NCBI RefSeq assembly: GCF_014297465.1
Contig: NZ_JACORT010000001.1
Location: 248,001 to 312,000, forward strand
Source of the DNA: Ramlibacter cellulosilyticus
GTDB lineage: Bacteria; Pseudomonadota; Gammaproteobacteria; Burkholderiales; Burkholderiaceae_C
Direction of reading: 5' to 3'
DNA length: 64,000 bases
Shown here: one piece after another, positions 36,563 to 45,206 of the stretch
How positions within the stretch are numbered: position 1 is the stretch's first letter
Layout: every line of letters starts with the position of its first letter
Program-made: the position numbers and the translations under genes
Notes under the pieces: model-generated
Database searches by the model: none
Told to the model about the DNA's origin: nothing
What the model saw: the letters and a program-made list of their open reading frames with translations, nothing else

Positions 36563-36967
36563 ATGCGCCATACCGTGCTTGCCGCCGCCGCGGCGCTCGT
36601 GCTTGCAGCGTGCGCTGCTCCCAGGCCGTCCCCGTTTCCGCCCGACCCGGGCCGCGTGGGTGCCGGGCCGACCTGCGGGCCGCAGCAGTACCCGTTCCAG
36701 GCGCTGCAGGACTTCCAGCGTGGACAGGCGATCGTGCGTGCCCAGGTGGGCCCCGACAGCCGCCTGGTGAACCCGGTGCTGGAGGAGGCTCCCATGAACC
36801 AGTACCTCGCAGCCGGCGCGCTCGATGCGGTGCGGCAGTGCAGCCTGCCGCAGGCACGGCCCGGCAGCGACGTGCGCCTGCTGGTCGCCTACGACTTCCA
36901 CGGACAGAACGAGTACCTGCCGAACGGCGTGGTCACCGTGCTGTTCGCGCCGCTGCCGGCCCGCTAG
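36563..36967 (+). CDS. Small lipoprotein with TonB C-terminal-like domain
   Basis: Protein of 134 residues. Signal ends at LAAC (Cys17). The mature part has GQAIVRAQVGPDSRLVNPVL followed by ALDAVRQCSL, the strand-helix pattern of a TonB C-terminal domain, and QNEYLPNGVVTVLF at the end. Two Cys (in PTCGPQQ and VRQCSL) could form a disulphide. Same general type as the 176-residue lipoprotein at 33703-34233, without the long linker. Function unknown. Confidence 0.65.
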   Translation: MRHTVLAAAAALVLAACAAPRPSPFPPDPGRVGAGPTCGPQQYPFQALQDFQRGQAIVRAQVGPDSRLVNPVLEEAPMNQYLAAGALDAVRQCSLPQARPGSDVRLLVAYDFHGQNEYLPNGVVTVLFAPLPAR

Positions 36968-37030
36968 GAGCCTGCTCCCGGCTCCGGGCCTGGCGCGCGG
37001 GGCGTCACAATCCGCGGCTGGAGAACGCCC

Positions 37031-38347
37031 ATGACCGCCCCCGATCCGCACGCCGACCCCCGCGCCTTCCTCGAACACCTCTACCGCGCGGCCGTGCACC
37101 GCGCGCTGCCGCTGCACAACACGGCGGCCTTCCTGCCGCCGCCGCCGCGCGGCCGCACGCTGGTGCTCGGCGCCGGCAAGGCCGGGGGCGCGATGGCACA
37201 GGCGGTCGAAGCCTTGTGGCCGCGGGACGCGCCGCTCTCCGGCCTCGTGGTCACGCGCTACCACCACACGCCGCCGCGCCCCGCGGGGCTGCCGCAGCGC
37301 ATCGAGGTGGTGGAAGCCGCGCACCCGGTGCCGGACGCCGCCGGGCTGCGCGCCGCGGAACGCATCCTCGCCCTCACGCGCGGGCTCACCCCCGACGACC
37401 TCGTGCTGTGCCTCATCTCGGGTGGCGGCTCGGCCCTGCTGACGCTCCCCGCGGAGGGGCTGAGCCTGGAGGAGAAGCAGCGCATCAACCGCGAGCTGCT
37501 GGAGTCCGGCGCCAACATCGTGGAGATGAACTGCGTGCGCAAGCACCTCTCGCGCATCAAGGGCGGGCGCCTCGCCGCGGCCTGCGCACCCGCGCGCGTG
37601 GTGACGCTGACCATCAGCGACGTGCCGGGCGACGACCCGTCGGTGATCGCGAGCGGGCCCACGGTGCCGGACGCGAGCACCTGCGCGGACGCGGTGGCCA
37701 TCCTGCAGCGCTACGGCATCGCGGTGCCCGGCGCCATCATGAGCCTGCTGGAGCAGGGCGCGCTGGAGACGCCGAAGCCCGGCGACGCCGTGTTCCAGGG
37801 GCAGCCGGTGCACCTGATCGCCACGCCGCAGCAGTCGCTGGAGGCCGCGGCGGCCGCGGCACGCGCCGCGGGGCTGGACGCGCACATCCTGAGCGACGAG
37901 ATGGAAGGCGAGTCGCGCGAAGTCGGCAAGGTGCAGGCGGCGCTCGCACGCGCCGTGGCGCAACGCGGGCAGCCGTTCCGCCGCCCTTGCGTGATCCTCT
38001 CCGGCGGCGAGACCACCGTCACCGTGCGCAAGCAGGCGGAAGGCACGCCGCGCGGCCGCGGCGGGCGCGCGGGCGAGTTCTGCCTGGGCCTCGCGCAGGC
38101 GCTGCAGGGCCAGCCGGGCGTGTGGGCGCTGGCCGCGGACACGGACGGCATCGACGGCATGGAAGACAACGCGGGCGCCTTCGTCGCGCCCGACACGCTG
38201 GGCCGCGCGCTCGCGCAAGGCATGAAGGTCGACACCTTCCTCTCGCGCAACGACGCGTACGGCTACTTCTCGGCGCTGGGCGACCTGGTGGTCACCGGGC
38301 CCACGCACACGAACGTCAACGACTTCCGCGCGCTGCTGGTGCTGTGA
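37031..38347 (+). CDS. Type-2 glycerate kinase (MOFRL family)
   Basis: Phosphorylates D-glycerate, giving 2-phosphoglycerate. 438 residues with the N-terminal DUF4147 domain ([16 protein letters not shown] near 45, [17 protein letters not shown] near 135, [14 protein letters not shown] near 175, [18 protein letters not shown] near 200) and a C-terminal MOFRL domain ([43 protein letters not shown]). Older annotations call this TtuD/hydroxypyruvate reductase. It can use glycerate from GarR and from the tartrate dehydrogenase at 40599, linking the two pathways. Convergent with the LysR gene. Confidence 0.9.
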   Translation: MTAPDPHADPRAFLEHLYRAAVHRALPLHNTAAFLPPPPRGRTLVLGAGKAGGAMAQAVEALWPRDAPLSGLVVTRYHHTPPRPAGLPQRIEVVEAAHPVPDAAGLRAAERILALTRGLTPDDLVLCLISGGGSALLTLPAEGLSLEEKQRINRELLESGANIVEMNCVRKHLSRIKGGRLAAACAPARVVTLTISDVPGDDPSVIASGPTVPDASTCADAVAILQRYGIAVPGAIMSLLEQGALETPKPGDAVFQGQPVHLIATPQQSLEAAAAAARAAGLDAHILSDEMEGESREVGKVQAALARAVAQRGQPFRRPCVILSGGETTVTVRKQAEGTPRGRGGRAGEFCLGLAQALQGQPGVWALAADTDGIDGMEDNAGAFVAPDTLGRALAQGMKVDTFLSRNDAYGYFSALGDLVVTGPTHTNVNDFRALLVL

Positions 38348-38366
38348 GCCGCGCAGGCTCCTGGCT

Positions 38367-39275
38367 TCAGGCGGTGAACCGTTTCGCGAACTCCTGCGCG
38401 AGGTGGTCCACGAAAGCGCGCACGCGCGCCGTGCCCTGGTGGCGCACCGGGTACACCGCGTGGATGTCCGCGGGCGGCGTCTGCCAGTTCTCCAGCACCT
38501 GCTGCAGCCGGCCGCTGCGCAGGTAGCGCAGGATGTCCCACTCGGCGCGCAGCAGGATGCCGTGGCCGGCGAGCGCCCAGCTGACGGCGATCTCGCCGTC
38601 GTTGGTGCTCAGGTTGCCGCGCACGCGCACCGTCTCCACGCGCTTGCCGGAGCGCAGGCGCAGCGACCCGAAAGCTTCGTCGCCCTGGCGGATCAGGATG
38701 ATCTGGTGCGAGGCCAGGTCCTGCGGCGCGCGCGGCGTGCCGTTGCGCTGCAGGTAGGCGGGGGAGGCGCACAGCAGGCGCCGGTTGGGCGCGAGCAGGC
38801 GCGCGACGACGCGCGCGTCCGGCGGTTCGCCGAAGCGCACGCAGACGTCGAAGGCGTCGTCGGTCAGCGGCGGCGGGTTCACGGACAGCTGCAGCTGCAC
38901 TTCCACCTTCGGGTACAGCTTCGCGAAGCTCGCGATCACCGGCGCGACGTGTACGCGGCCGAAGCCGAGCGTCGCGTTCACGCGCAGCAGGCCCGTGGGG
39001 TCCGAGCGCGCGCCGTGGAGCTCGCGTTCCAGTGCCTCGATCTCCTCCAGGATGCGCCGCGCGTGGGCGAGGTAGGTCTCGCCTTCGTGGGTGAGCGTGA
39101 GCCGGCGCGTCGTCCGGTGCAGCAGCGTGACGCCCAGGCGCGCCTCCAGGGCGGCCAGGCGCTTGCTCACGGCCGGCGGGCTCACCTGCAGTTCGCGCGC
39201 CGCCGCGGCCAGGCTGCCGCAGCGCATGAGCACGCTGAAGAACTGCATTTCCTGCGAGGCGGTGTGGGCGGCCAT
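38367..39275 (-). CDS. LysR-family transcriptional regulator
   Basis: Regulator of 302 residues: HTH at about 8-65 ([21 protein letters not shown] and [20 protein letters not shown]), then the substrate-binding fold ([20 protein letters not shown]). The start [10 protein letters not shown] at 39275 is the nearest before the HTH. Flanked by the glycerate kinase and, beyond one divergent gene, tartrate dehydrogenase, so a role like TtuA in tartrate use is plausible, as in Agrobacterium where these gene types cluster. Effector unknown. Confidence 0.88.
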   Translation of the reverse strand: MAAHTASQEMQFFSVLMRCGSLAAAARELQVSPPAVSKRLAALEARLGVTLLHRTTRRLTLTHEGETYLAHARRILEEIEALERELHGARSDPTGLLRVNATLGFGRVHVAPVIASFAKLYPKVEVQLQLSVNPPPLTDDAFDVCVRFGEPPDARVVARLLAPNRRLLCASPAYLQRNGTPRAPQDLASHQIILIRQGDEAFGSLRLRSGKRVETVRVRGNLSTNDGEIAVSWALAGHGILLRAEWDILRYLRSGRLQQVLENWQTPPADIHAVYPVRHQGTARVRAFVDHLAQEFAKRFTA

Positions 39276-39371
39276 GTGTGGTTTGGTCGGGAAACAAACC
39301 GATTCTGCCCGGCGGGATGGGGGGTTCCGCGGGGAGCCGCTGGTACAGTGAAGCGCAGGAGGAAAGCAAGC

Positions 39372-40499
39372 ATGTCGAACGGAAAGCCGGCGCCGGGCGG
39401 AGCCCAGGGCCGCGCCGCGATCGAGGCCGTGCTGGACCGCGTCCATCGGCGCGTGAAGGAGCTCAGGAGCTTCGACGTCGCCGGCATCCAGGACCGCTGG
39501 GACACGCGCCTGGAAATGGCGCAGAAGAACTTCAACAAGCTCGTGGGCGAGGCTTTCGGCATCGGCACGGCGCTGTACAAGGAATTCGCCATCCCCCCGC
39601 TGGACGCGGCGCTCGATACGACGTTCGGCGACCGCATCACGCTGGAGGAGATGCACGGCGAACTGCGCAAGGCGCTCGCGCAGGCCGCCACGCGGATGGA
39701 GGCGATGGCAGGCAAGCTGAAGGAGCGGCTGGAGCATCCCGAGGCGGAAGCGGAAGCGCCCGCGGAGCCGGAGCCGACGCCTGCGCCCACGCCGGCACCG
39801 ACGCCTGCTCCGACTCCGGCGCCGACGCCTGCGCCGACACCCGCGCCGACGCCTGCTCCGACGCCTGCGCCGACGCCTGCGCCGACGCCTGCGCCGACGC
39901 CTGCGCCGACGCCCGCACCGACGCCCGCACCGACGCCCGCGCCGACGCCTGCACCGACGCCTGCACCCACCCCCGCCCCCCCGCCCGCCCCCACCCCGGC
40001 GCCTACCCCCGCACCGACACCGACACCGACACCGACTCCCACGCCCACGCCCACGCCCATGTCCGCTGCCGCACCCGCACCCGCACCCCTGCCCATCTCG
40101 GTTCCTGCTTCCTCCGCCGATGGCGCCGCGACGCGGGTCGCGATCGTCTGCCGGGCCGGGGACGAGGCCGCGAAGACGCTCGCCGCCTTCCTCAAGGACA
40201 TGGGCATCGATTCGGTCACGGGCGGCGCGGGTGCGTCGCCTTCGCCGGACACGCTGGAGAAGCTGCGCCCCGTGCGCTTCGCCGTGCTGATGCGTTCGGA
40301 CCGGCCTCTGGAGACCGGCTTCCTGCTCGGCGCCCTGGGCGCGGCGCGGGTCTGCCTGCTGCTGCCCACGCAGTCCACCGCGCCCGGCCTGGACCAGCTC
40401 GCGCGCATCCCGGTGGACGCGGGCGGCGTGTGGAAGCTGCTGCTCGCGCGCCAGATGAAGCAGGCCGGCCTCGACATCGACCTCAACAAGGCGCTGTGA
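39372..40499 (+). CDS. TIR-like nucleotide-binding protein (PF10137-like) with long PTPA linker
   Basis: Protein of 375 residues with a strong ribosome site (AGGAGG) before the ATG at 39372. Residues 1-125 are helical and contain [16 protein letters not shown], which I recall as conserved in the N-terminal half of many proteins with a TIR-like domain. Residues 134-232 are an expanded Ala-Pro-Thr-Pro repeat. Residues 254-375 look like the TIR-like domain: [19 protein letters not shown], then [19 protein letters not shown] with Glu314 at the position of the catalytic Glu, and [20 protein letters not shown] at the end. Family members bind or cleave NAD-type nucleotides and occur in defence. No defence partner is nearby. 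Confidence 0.6.
   Translation: MSNGKPAPGGAQGRAAIEAVLDRVHRRVKELRSFDVAGIQDRWDTRLEMAQKNFNKLVGEAFGIGTALYKEFAIPPLDAALDTTFGDRITLEEMHGELRKALAQAATRMEAMAGKLKERLEHPEAEAEAPAEPEPTPAPTPAPTPAPTPAPTPAPTPAPTPAPTPAPTPAPTPAPTPAPTPAPTPAPTPAPTPAPTPAPTPAPPPAPTPAPTPAPTPTPTPTPTPTPTPMSAAAPAPAPLPISVPASSADGAATRVAIVCRAGDEAAKTLAAFLKDMGIDSVTGGAGASPSPDTLEKLRPVRFAVLMRSDRPLETGFLLGALGAARVCLLLPTQSTAPGLDQLARIPVDAGGVWKLLLARQMKQAGLDIDLNKAL
39770..40069 (+). repeat. Tandem 12-base repeat coding Ala-Pro-Thr-Pro
   Basis: About twenty-five degenerate copies of GCGCCGACGCCT, ending in a Thr-Pro run. It lies within the TIR-like gene and keeps frame. Copies differ at third codon positions, so it is not a fresh perfect array. Confidence 0.9.
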
Positions 40500-40598
40500 C
40501 GACGCCTCCATTGCTGCCCTGGCGGTTAACAATGGAATGAAATCCCGGATGTCCGTTCCGGCGCGTGCGGCCTAGACTCGCGCAGGAAAGGACATCCC

Positions 40599-41669
40599 AT
40601 GAAGACGTACAAGATCGCCTGCATCCCGGGCGACGGCATCGGCAAGGAAGTGGTGCCCGCAGGCCAGGAAGTGCTGGAGGCGCTGGCCGCCTCGGGTGCC
40701 GGTTTCCGCTTCGAGTTCACGAGCTTCGGCTGGGGCGGCGACTGGTACCGCGCCCACGGCAAGATGATGCCGGACGACGGCCTCGAGGCACTGCGGGACC
40801 AGGACGCCATCCTCTTCGGCTCCGCCGGCGACCCGCACATCCCCGACCACGTCACGCTGTGGGGCCTGCGCCTGAAGATCTGCCAGGGCTTCGACCAGTA
40901 CGCGAACGTGCGGCCCACGCGCATCCTGCCCGGCATCGATGCGCCGCTGAAGCGCTGCACGCCCAAGGACCTCGACTGGGTCATCGTGCGCGAGAACTCC
41001 GAGGGCGAATACGCGGGCGTCGGCGGCCGCGCCCACCAGGGCCACCCGATCGAAGTCGCCACGGACGTGAGCATGATGACCCGCGCCGGCGTGGAACGCA
41101 TCATGCGCTTCGCGTTCAAGCTGGCGCAGTCGCGTCCGCGCAAGCAGCTCACCGTCGTCACCAAGTCCAACGCGCAGCGCCACGCCATGGTGATGTGGGA
41201 CGAGATCGCGCTCGCCGTGAGCAAGGAGTTCCCCGACGTGAAGTGGGACAAGGAACTCGTCGACGCCTGCACGGCGCGCATGGTGAACCGCCCCGCGTCG
41301 CTCGACACGCTGGTCGCCACCAACCTGCACGCGGACATCCTGAGCGACCTCGCGGCCGCGCTGGCCGGCAGCCTGGGCATCGCGCCCACCGGCAACATCG
41401 ACCCGGAACGCCGCTATCCCTCGATGTTCGAGCCGATCCACGGTTCGGCCTTCGACATCATGGGCAAGGGCCTCGCCAACCCGGTCGGCACCTTCTGGAG
41501 CTGCGTGATGCTGCTGGAGCACCTCGGCGAGAAGGAAGCCGCGGCGCGCCTGATGCAGGCCATCGAGGAAGTCACGGCCGATCCGAAGCTGCACACCGGC
41601 GACCTCGGTGGCAAGGCGAAGACCGCCGACGTCACGGCCGCCGTGGTTTCCCGGTTGAAGAACCGCTGA
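40599..41669 (+). CDS. ttuC: Tartrate dehydrogenase/decarboxylase (isopropylmalate dehydrogenase family)
   Basis: NAD-dependent beta-decarboxylating dehydrogenase of 356 residues. Family blocks: IPGDGIGKEVVPAGQEVLEAL at 9-29, CQGFDQYANVRPTRILPGI (substrate Arg residues), VRENSEGEYAGVGGR near 130, the Lys and Asp of VTKSNAQRH and NLHADILSDLAAAL, and EPIHGSAFDIMGKGLANPVG. The GGDWYRAHGKMMPDDG insert and ENSEGEY motif fit tartrate/D-malate dehydrogenases, not leucine biosynthesis. It converts tartrate to oxaloglycolate and glycerate, or D-malate to pyruvate. Glycerate kinase and LysR neighbours favour tartrate. Confidence 0.88.
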   Translation: MKTYKIACIPGDGIGKEVVPAGQEVLEALAASGAGFRFEFTSFGWGGDWYRAHGKMMPDDGLEALRDQDAILFGSAGDPHIPDHVTLWGLRLKICQGFDQYANVRPTRILPGIDAPLKRCTPKDLDWVIVRENSEGEYAGVGGRAHQGHPIEVATDVSMMTRAGVERIMRFAFKLAQSRPRKQLTVVTKSNAQRHAMVMWDEIALAVSKEFPDVKWDKELVDACTARMVNRPASLDTLVATNLHADILSDLAAALAGSLGIAPTGNIDPERRYPSMFEPIHGSAFDIMGKGLANPVGTFWSCVMLLEHLGEKEAAARLMQAIEEVTADPKLHTGDLGGKAKTADVTAAVVSRLKNR

Positions 41670-41720
41670 TTCCGTGCCACAAACCCGCACCGCAGTCCAC
41701 AACAAACAGGAGACGACAGC

Positions 41721-42701
41721 ATGAAGCGCATTCTTTCCCTGCTCGCCCTCGCGGCGGCCGCCCCGCTCGCGATGGCGCAGGCCCCCGGATCAGGTCCGGG
41801 GCAGGGTCCCAGCTGCCCCACGGGCAACGTGCAGTACTGGCAGGCCTTCCCGCCCGGCGGCGAGTCCGACCTCTCGGCCCGCCACCAGCAGGCGGTGCTG
41901 AAGAAGAAGTGCCCCGCGATCGAGACCATCGTGCAGTACAAGGCGGGTGCGGGCGGCGCGCTGATGTGGACGCAGATGAACCAGCTGCCGCCCGACGGCC
42001 TCAACGTCGTCGGCGTCAACCTGCCGCACATCGTGTTCCAGCCGATCCAGGGCGACGTGCAGTACAAGACGCAGGACGTCACGCCGGTGTTCTGGTTCCA
42101 CTTCACGCCGGACATCCTGGTGGTGAGCTCGAAGACCAACATCAAGAACTTCCAGGACTTCCTCGCCGCGGCCAAGGCCAACCCCGGGAAGCTGAGCCTC
42201 GCGGGCTCGGGCCAGTACTCGGCCAACCACGCCGCGCACGAGCGCCTGGATGCCGCGTTCCACGTCAAGACGCTGTACGTGCCGTTCAAGGGTACGGGTG
42301 ACCTCGCCACTTCCGTGCTGGGCGGCCAGGTGGACGGCGCGATGACGTACGTGCCGTTCGCCATCGCCAACAAGGACAAGGGCGTGCGTCCCATCGCCGT
42401 CGCGATGGAGCACCGCCATCCGCTGATGCCCGACGTGCCCACCTTCAAGGAGCTGGGCGTCGACTGGGTCGACGGCGCCTACCGCGGCATCGGCATGCCC
42501 AAGTCCACGCCGGCGGCGGAGCGCAAGCGCATCTCCGACCTGTGGCGCGCCCTGAACAACGATCCCGAGATGAAGGAGAAGGCCGCGGCCTCCGGCTTCG
42601 AGCTCGTGAACGTCGGCGTCGAGGACATGGACAAGTTCATGGCGGAAAAGGGCAAGCTGTACACCGAAGGCGCTGCCCGGATGGGTCTCGGCAAGAAGTA
42701 A
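41721..42701 (+). CDS. Tripartite tricarboxylate transporter (Bug) substrate-binding protein, divergent
   Basis: Periplasmic receptor of 326 residues with a signal peptide ending AMAQA. It differs from the other four Bug proteins here: the N-terminal block is VQYWQAFPPGGESDLSARHQ, where the usual PYPPGG is replaced, and VQYKAGAGGALMWTQM stands for the NRPGA block; the typical MPDVPTFKELGVDWVDG is kept. Cys residues at CPTG and KKKCPA could form a disulphide. Follows tartrate dehydrogenase by 51 bases, so tartrate or malate is the likely ligand. A hairpin terminator follows it. Confidence 0.88.
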   Translation: MKRILSLLALAAAAPLAMAQAPGSGPGQGPSCPTGNVQYWQAFPPGGESDLSARHQQAVLKKKCPAIETIVQYKAGAGGALMWTQMNQLPPDGLNVVGVNLPHIVFQPIQGDVQYKTQDVTPVFWFHFTPDILVVSSKTNIKNFQDFLAAAKANPGKLSLAGSGQYSANHAAHERLDAAFHVKTLYVPFKGTGDLATSVLGGQVDGAMTYVPFAIANKDKGVRPIAVAMEHRHPLMPDVPTFKELGVDWVDGAYRGIGMPKSTPAAERKRISDLWRALNNDPEMKEKAAASGFELVNVGVEDMDKFMAEKGKLYTEGAARMGLGKK

Positions 42702-42727
42702 AGCCGCGTTCCTACAGGCTCGCCGCG

Positions 42728-42756
42728 AACGGCGCCCTACGATGGGCGCCGTTTTT
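42728..42756 (+). terminator. Rho-independent terminator
   Basis: Stem AACGGCGCCC with GGGCGCCGTT and a TACGAT loop, followed by a T run, just after the Bug receptor gene. Its presence argues that the next gene starts at 42769 and not at the ATG within the stem. Confidence 0.85.
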
Positions 42757-42768
42757 CGTTGGTCGCCC

Positions 42769-43338
42769 ATGAAACCCGCCAAGGTGCCGCGCAGCGCGCG
42801 CGTGCTCGTCCTCGTCGACTTCATCAACCCGCTCAACTTCCCGGGCGCGGAGAAGCTCGCCAAGCCGGCCCTGGCCGCCGCCAGGGCGACGGTCCGGCTG
42901 CGGGAGAAGCTCGACGACCAGAAGGTGACGGTGGTCTACGCCAACGACAACTATGGCTACTGGCAGTCGGACTTCCAGAGCCAGGTGGCGCAGTGCTGCG
43001 AGCGCGACGACATCAGCGGCGAGATCGCGCGCCTGGTCGCGCCGCGTCCGCGCGACGTGACGCTGCTGAAGCCACGGCACTCGGCCTTCTTCTGCACGGC
43101 GCTGGAACTGCTGCTGCACGAGATGGGCGCCCGCGAGCTGGTCCTCGCGGGGCTCGCCACGGACATCTGCGTGCAGATGACCGCGGCGGACGCCTTCCTG
43201 CGCGGCTACGAAGGCGTGTGGGTGCCGTCGGACTGCACCGCGGCCGAGACGACGAAGGCGAAGAACGCGAGCCTGGCGTACATGCGGGACGTGCTCAAGT
43301 GCGACGTGCGGCCGGCGTCGAGCGTGCGGAAGGTTTGA
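42769..43338 (+). CDS. Isochorismatase-family cysteine hydrolase
   Basis: Hydrolase of 189 residues with the catalytic triad of the family: Asp in VLVLVDFINPLNF near residue 18, Lys in LKPRHSAFF near 95, and Cys in GLATDICVQMTAAD near 128. The start at 42769 avoids the terminator stem of the preceding gene; an ATG at 42742 is inside it. Members act on amides or ring systems such as nicotinamide, isochorismate, ureas or N-carbamoyl compounds, and the substrate here is not readable. It does not obviously belong to either flanking cluster. Confidence 0.87.
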   Translation: MKPAKVPRSARVLVLVDFINPLNFPGAEKLAKPALAAARATVRLREKLDDQKVTVVYANDNYGYWQSDFQSQVAQCCERDDISGEIARLVAPRPRDVTLLKPRHSAFFCTALELLLHEMGARELVLAGLATDICVQMTAADAFLRGYEGVWVPSDCTAAETTKAKNASLAYMRDVLKCDVRPASSVRKV

Positions 43339-43352
43339 GGTTCGAAGACGGA

Positions 43353-43462
43353 CAGCCGGACGCAAAAGTCGCAAAAGCTACGCAAAAGTCGCAGAAAAGA
43401 CCTTTGATGGGTTTCCCCTTTTGCGACTTTTGCGGAACCTTTGCGACTTTTGCGTCCGGCTG
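43353..43462. repeat. Long hairpin repeat of CGCAAAAGTCGCA units
   Basis: Perfect 23-base inverted arms, 43353-43375 and 43440-43462, starting CAGCCGGACGCAAAAGTCGC, with further internal copies of the GCAAAAGTCGCA unit. Lies between two convergent genes and could end transcription in both directions. Lower GC than its surroundings. Confidence 0.8.
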
Positions 43463-43472
43463 TTGGTGGTTT

Positions 43473-43892
43473 CTATGAACAGGCGCGCTTGATTTCGTCC
43501 GGCGCAACGACCGCCCGGATCCCCGGCACGTCGCCTTCGCGCTTCGCCGCGAAGATGCGCACCTCGTCGCATTCCATGATCGCGTCCTCCCCGCGGAAGC
43601 AGCGGTAGCGCTGCACGAAGCTCTTGCCGCGCCATTCGGGGATGCTCGTGCGGAACTGCAGCACGTCGCCGTAGCTCGCGGTCTGGATGAACTTCGCGTG
43701 CGTGTCCACCAGCGGCGTGCCGATGATGCCGAACAACTTTTCCGTCTCGTGCCAGGGCGGGACGCCGCATTCGACGAAGAAGTGGCGCGACGCGGCGTCG
43801 ATCCAGCGGAAGAAGTTCGGGAACCAGACGATGCGCGCGGGGTCGCAGTCGCCGAATTCCACCTTGACGGTGTAGATGATCTCTTTGGACAT
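43473..43892 (-). CDS. 4-hydroxybenzoyl-CoA thioesterase-family (hotdog) acyl-CoA thioesterase
   Basis: Protein of 139 residues with the hotdog-fold signature VKVEFGDCDPARIVWFPNFF at about 9-28, including the catalytic Asp of the 4HBT group, then FIQTASYGDVLQFRTSI. Releases CoA from an acyl or aryl-CoA ester. It is the last gene of a minus-strand run with TRAP transporter genes and an indolepyruvate oxidoreductase, so an aryl-acetyl-CoA substrate is possible. Five bases separate its ATG from the dctM stop. Confidence 0.88.
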   Translation of the reverse strand: MSKEIIYTVKVEFGDCDPARIVWFPNFFRWIDAASRHFFVECGVPPWHETEKLFGIIGTPLVDTHAKFIQTASYGDVLQFRTSIPEWRGKSFVQRYRCFRGEDAIMECDEVRIFAAKREGDVPGIRAVVAPDEIKRACS

Positions 43893-43897
43893 GGCGT

Positions 43898-45199
43898 TCA
43901 ACCCATCTTGCCGGGGAGCCAGAGGGCGATGATCGGGAAGGCGACGAGGATCGCGAGGCGCAGCACGTCGGTGAAGACGAAGGGCGAGACGCCGCGGAAG
44001 ATGGTGGAGAAGCTCACGTCCGGCACCACGCTCTTGATGACGAACACGTTCATGCCCACGGGTGGCGTGATCAGCCCGAGTTCGACGGTCATCACGATGA
44101 TGATGCCGAACCAGATCGGGTCGAAGCCCAGGTGCTGGATCACGGGGAACAGGATGGGGACGGTCAGGATGATCATCGCCATCGCGTCCATCAGGCAGCC
44201 GAGCACCAGGTACATCAGCAGGATCAGCAGCAGCACGCCGTAGGGGCCGACGCCCAGGCCGGTGAGGAACTCCGTGACCTTCTGCGGCGTCTGCGTGATG
44301 GTGAGGAAGTAGCCGAACATCAGCGCGCCGATCAGCACGGTGAACACGGCGGCGGCCGTGCGCGTCGCCGACAGCAGGGCCTCCTTGATCTTGGCGCGGT
44401 CGAGGCGACCGCGCACCAGGCCCAGGAGGAAGGCGCCGCTGGCGCCCACGCCGCCGGCCTCGGTCGGCGTGAAGAAGCCCCCGTACAGCCCGCCGATCAC
44501 GAAGAGGAACAGCACGAGCGGCGCCCACACGTTCTTCAGTTCCTTGACCCGCTCCACCCAGGGTTGCTGCTCGCCGCGCGGCAGCCAGTCCGGACGCACG
44601 CGCACGATGATCATCACGGTGATCACGTACAGCAGCATGGCCAGCAGGCCGGGGATGATGCCGGCCATGAACAGCTTGCCGATGTCCTGCTGCGTGAGGA
44701 TGGCGTACACCGCCAGCACGGTGGACGGCGGCAGCATGGCGCCCAGCGTGCCGCCCGCGGCGATCACGCCGGTGGAGAACGACTGCGGGTAGCCGAAGCG
44801 CCGCATCTCGGGGTAGGCCACGCCGGAGAAGGTGGCGGCCGTCGCGACCGAGGAGCCGGAGATGGCGGCGAAGCCGCCGCAGGCGAGCACGGTGGCCACG
44901 CCGAGGCCGCCCCGCAGGTGGCCGATCATGGCGTTGGCGGCGCGGAACAGCTCGCGGCTGATGCCGGACACCGAGACGAACGCGCCCATCAGCATGAACA
45001 TGGGGATCACGCCGAAGGTGTAGTCGGTGACGGTGCGCATCGACGTCTGGCCCACCAGCTTCAGGGCGGGGCCGGGGCCGGCGATCATGCTGTAGCCGGT
45101 GATGCCCACGAGGCCCATGGCCATGCCGACGGGCACGCGCAGGAGCATCAGGGCGAACAGGGCGAGGAAGCCGAGGACGGCAAGGAGATCGAGGTTCAA
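43898..45199 (-). CDS. TRAP transporter large permease DctM
   Basis: Large membrane subunit of 433 residues using TTG at 45199 as start, since no ATG or GTG lies between the upstream stop (45207) and helix 1 (LDLLAVLGFLALFALMLLRV). Family blocks: GFAAISGSSVATAATFSGVA, TLGAMLPPSTVLAVYAIL, GGFFTPTEAGGVGASGA and VELGLITPPVGMNVFVIKSV. About twelve hydrophobic segments. Works with the DctQ and DctP encoded upstream; substrate is likely a carboxylate or aromatic acid. Confidence 0.9.
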   Translation of the reverse strand: MNLDLLAVLGFLALFALMLLRVPVGMAMGLVGITGYSMIAGPGPALKLVGQTSMRTVTDYTFGVIPMFMLMGAFVSVSGISRELFRAANAMIGHLRGGLGVATVLACGGFAAISGSSVATAATFSGVAYPEMRRFGYPQSFSTGVIAAGGTLGAMLPPSTVLAVYAILTQQDIGKLFMAGIIPGLLAMLLYVITVMIIVRVRPDWLPRGEQQPWVERVKELKNVWAPLVLFLFVIGGLYGGFFTPTEAGGVGASGAFLLGLVRGRLDRAKIKEALLSATRTAAAVFTVLIGALMFGYFLTITQTPQKVTEFLTGLGVGPYGVLLLILLMYLVLGCLMDAMAMIILTVPILFPVIQHLGFDPIWFGIIIVMTVELGLITPPVGMNVFVIKSVVPDVSFSTIFRGVSPFVFTDVLRLAILVAFPIIALWLPGKMG

Positions 45200-45206
45200 G
45201 AGGGCC

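Noticed and set aside
35255..38308. Open frame of about 1000 codons on the minus strand
   Set aside because: Antisense to puuD and the glycerate kinase gene; no recognisable domain and Arg/His-rich composition.
39770..40069. Tandem array that could be mistaken for a CRISPR
   Set aside because: Units are 12 bases, contiguous, without spacers, and in frame with a protein-coding gene.
39182..40489. Minus-strand frame with a long Gly-Ala-Val-Gly repeat, resembling a glycine-rich surface protein
   Set aside because: It is the reverse reading of the APTP-coding repeat. The plus strand has a strong ribosome site and recognisable flanking domains; the minus frame has neither.
42742..42768. Upstream ATG for the isochorismatase-fold gene
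   Set aside because: It lies inside the terminator stem of the previous gene; the ATG at 42769 directly precedes the conserved start of the fold.
43353..43462. Possible attachment site or insertion-sequence end
   Set aside because: No transposase or integrase gene, no target duplication and no tRNA are nearby.
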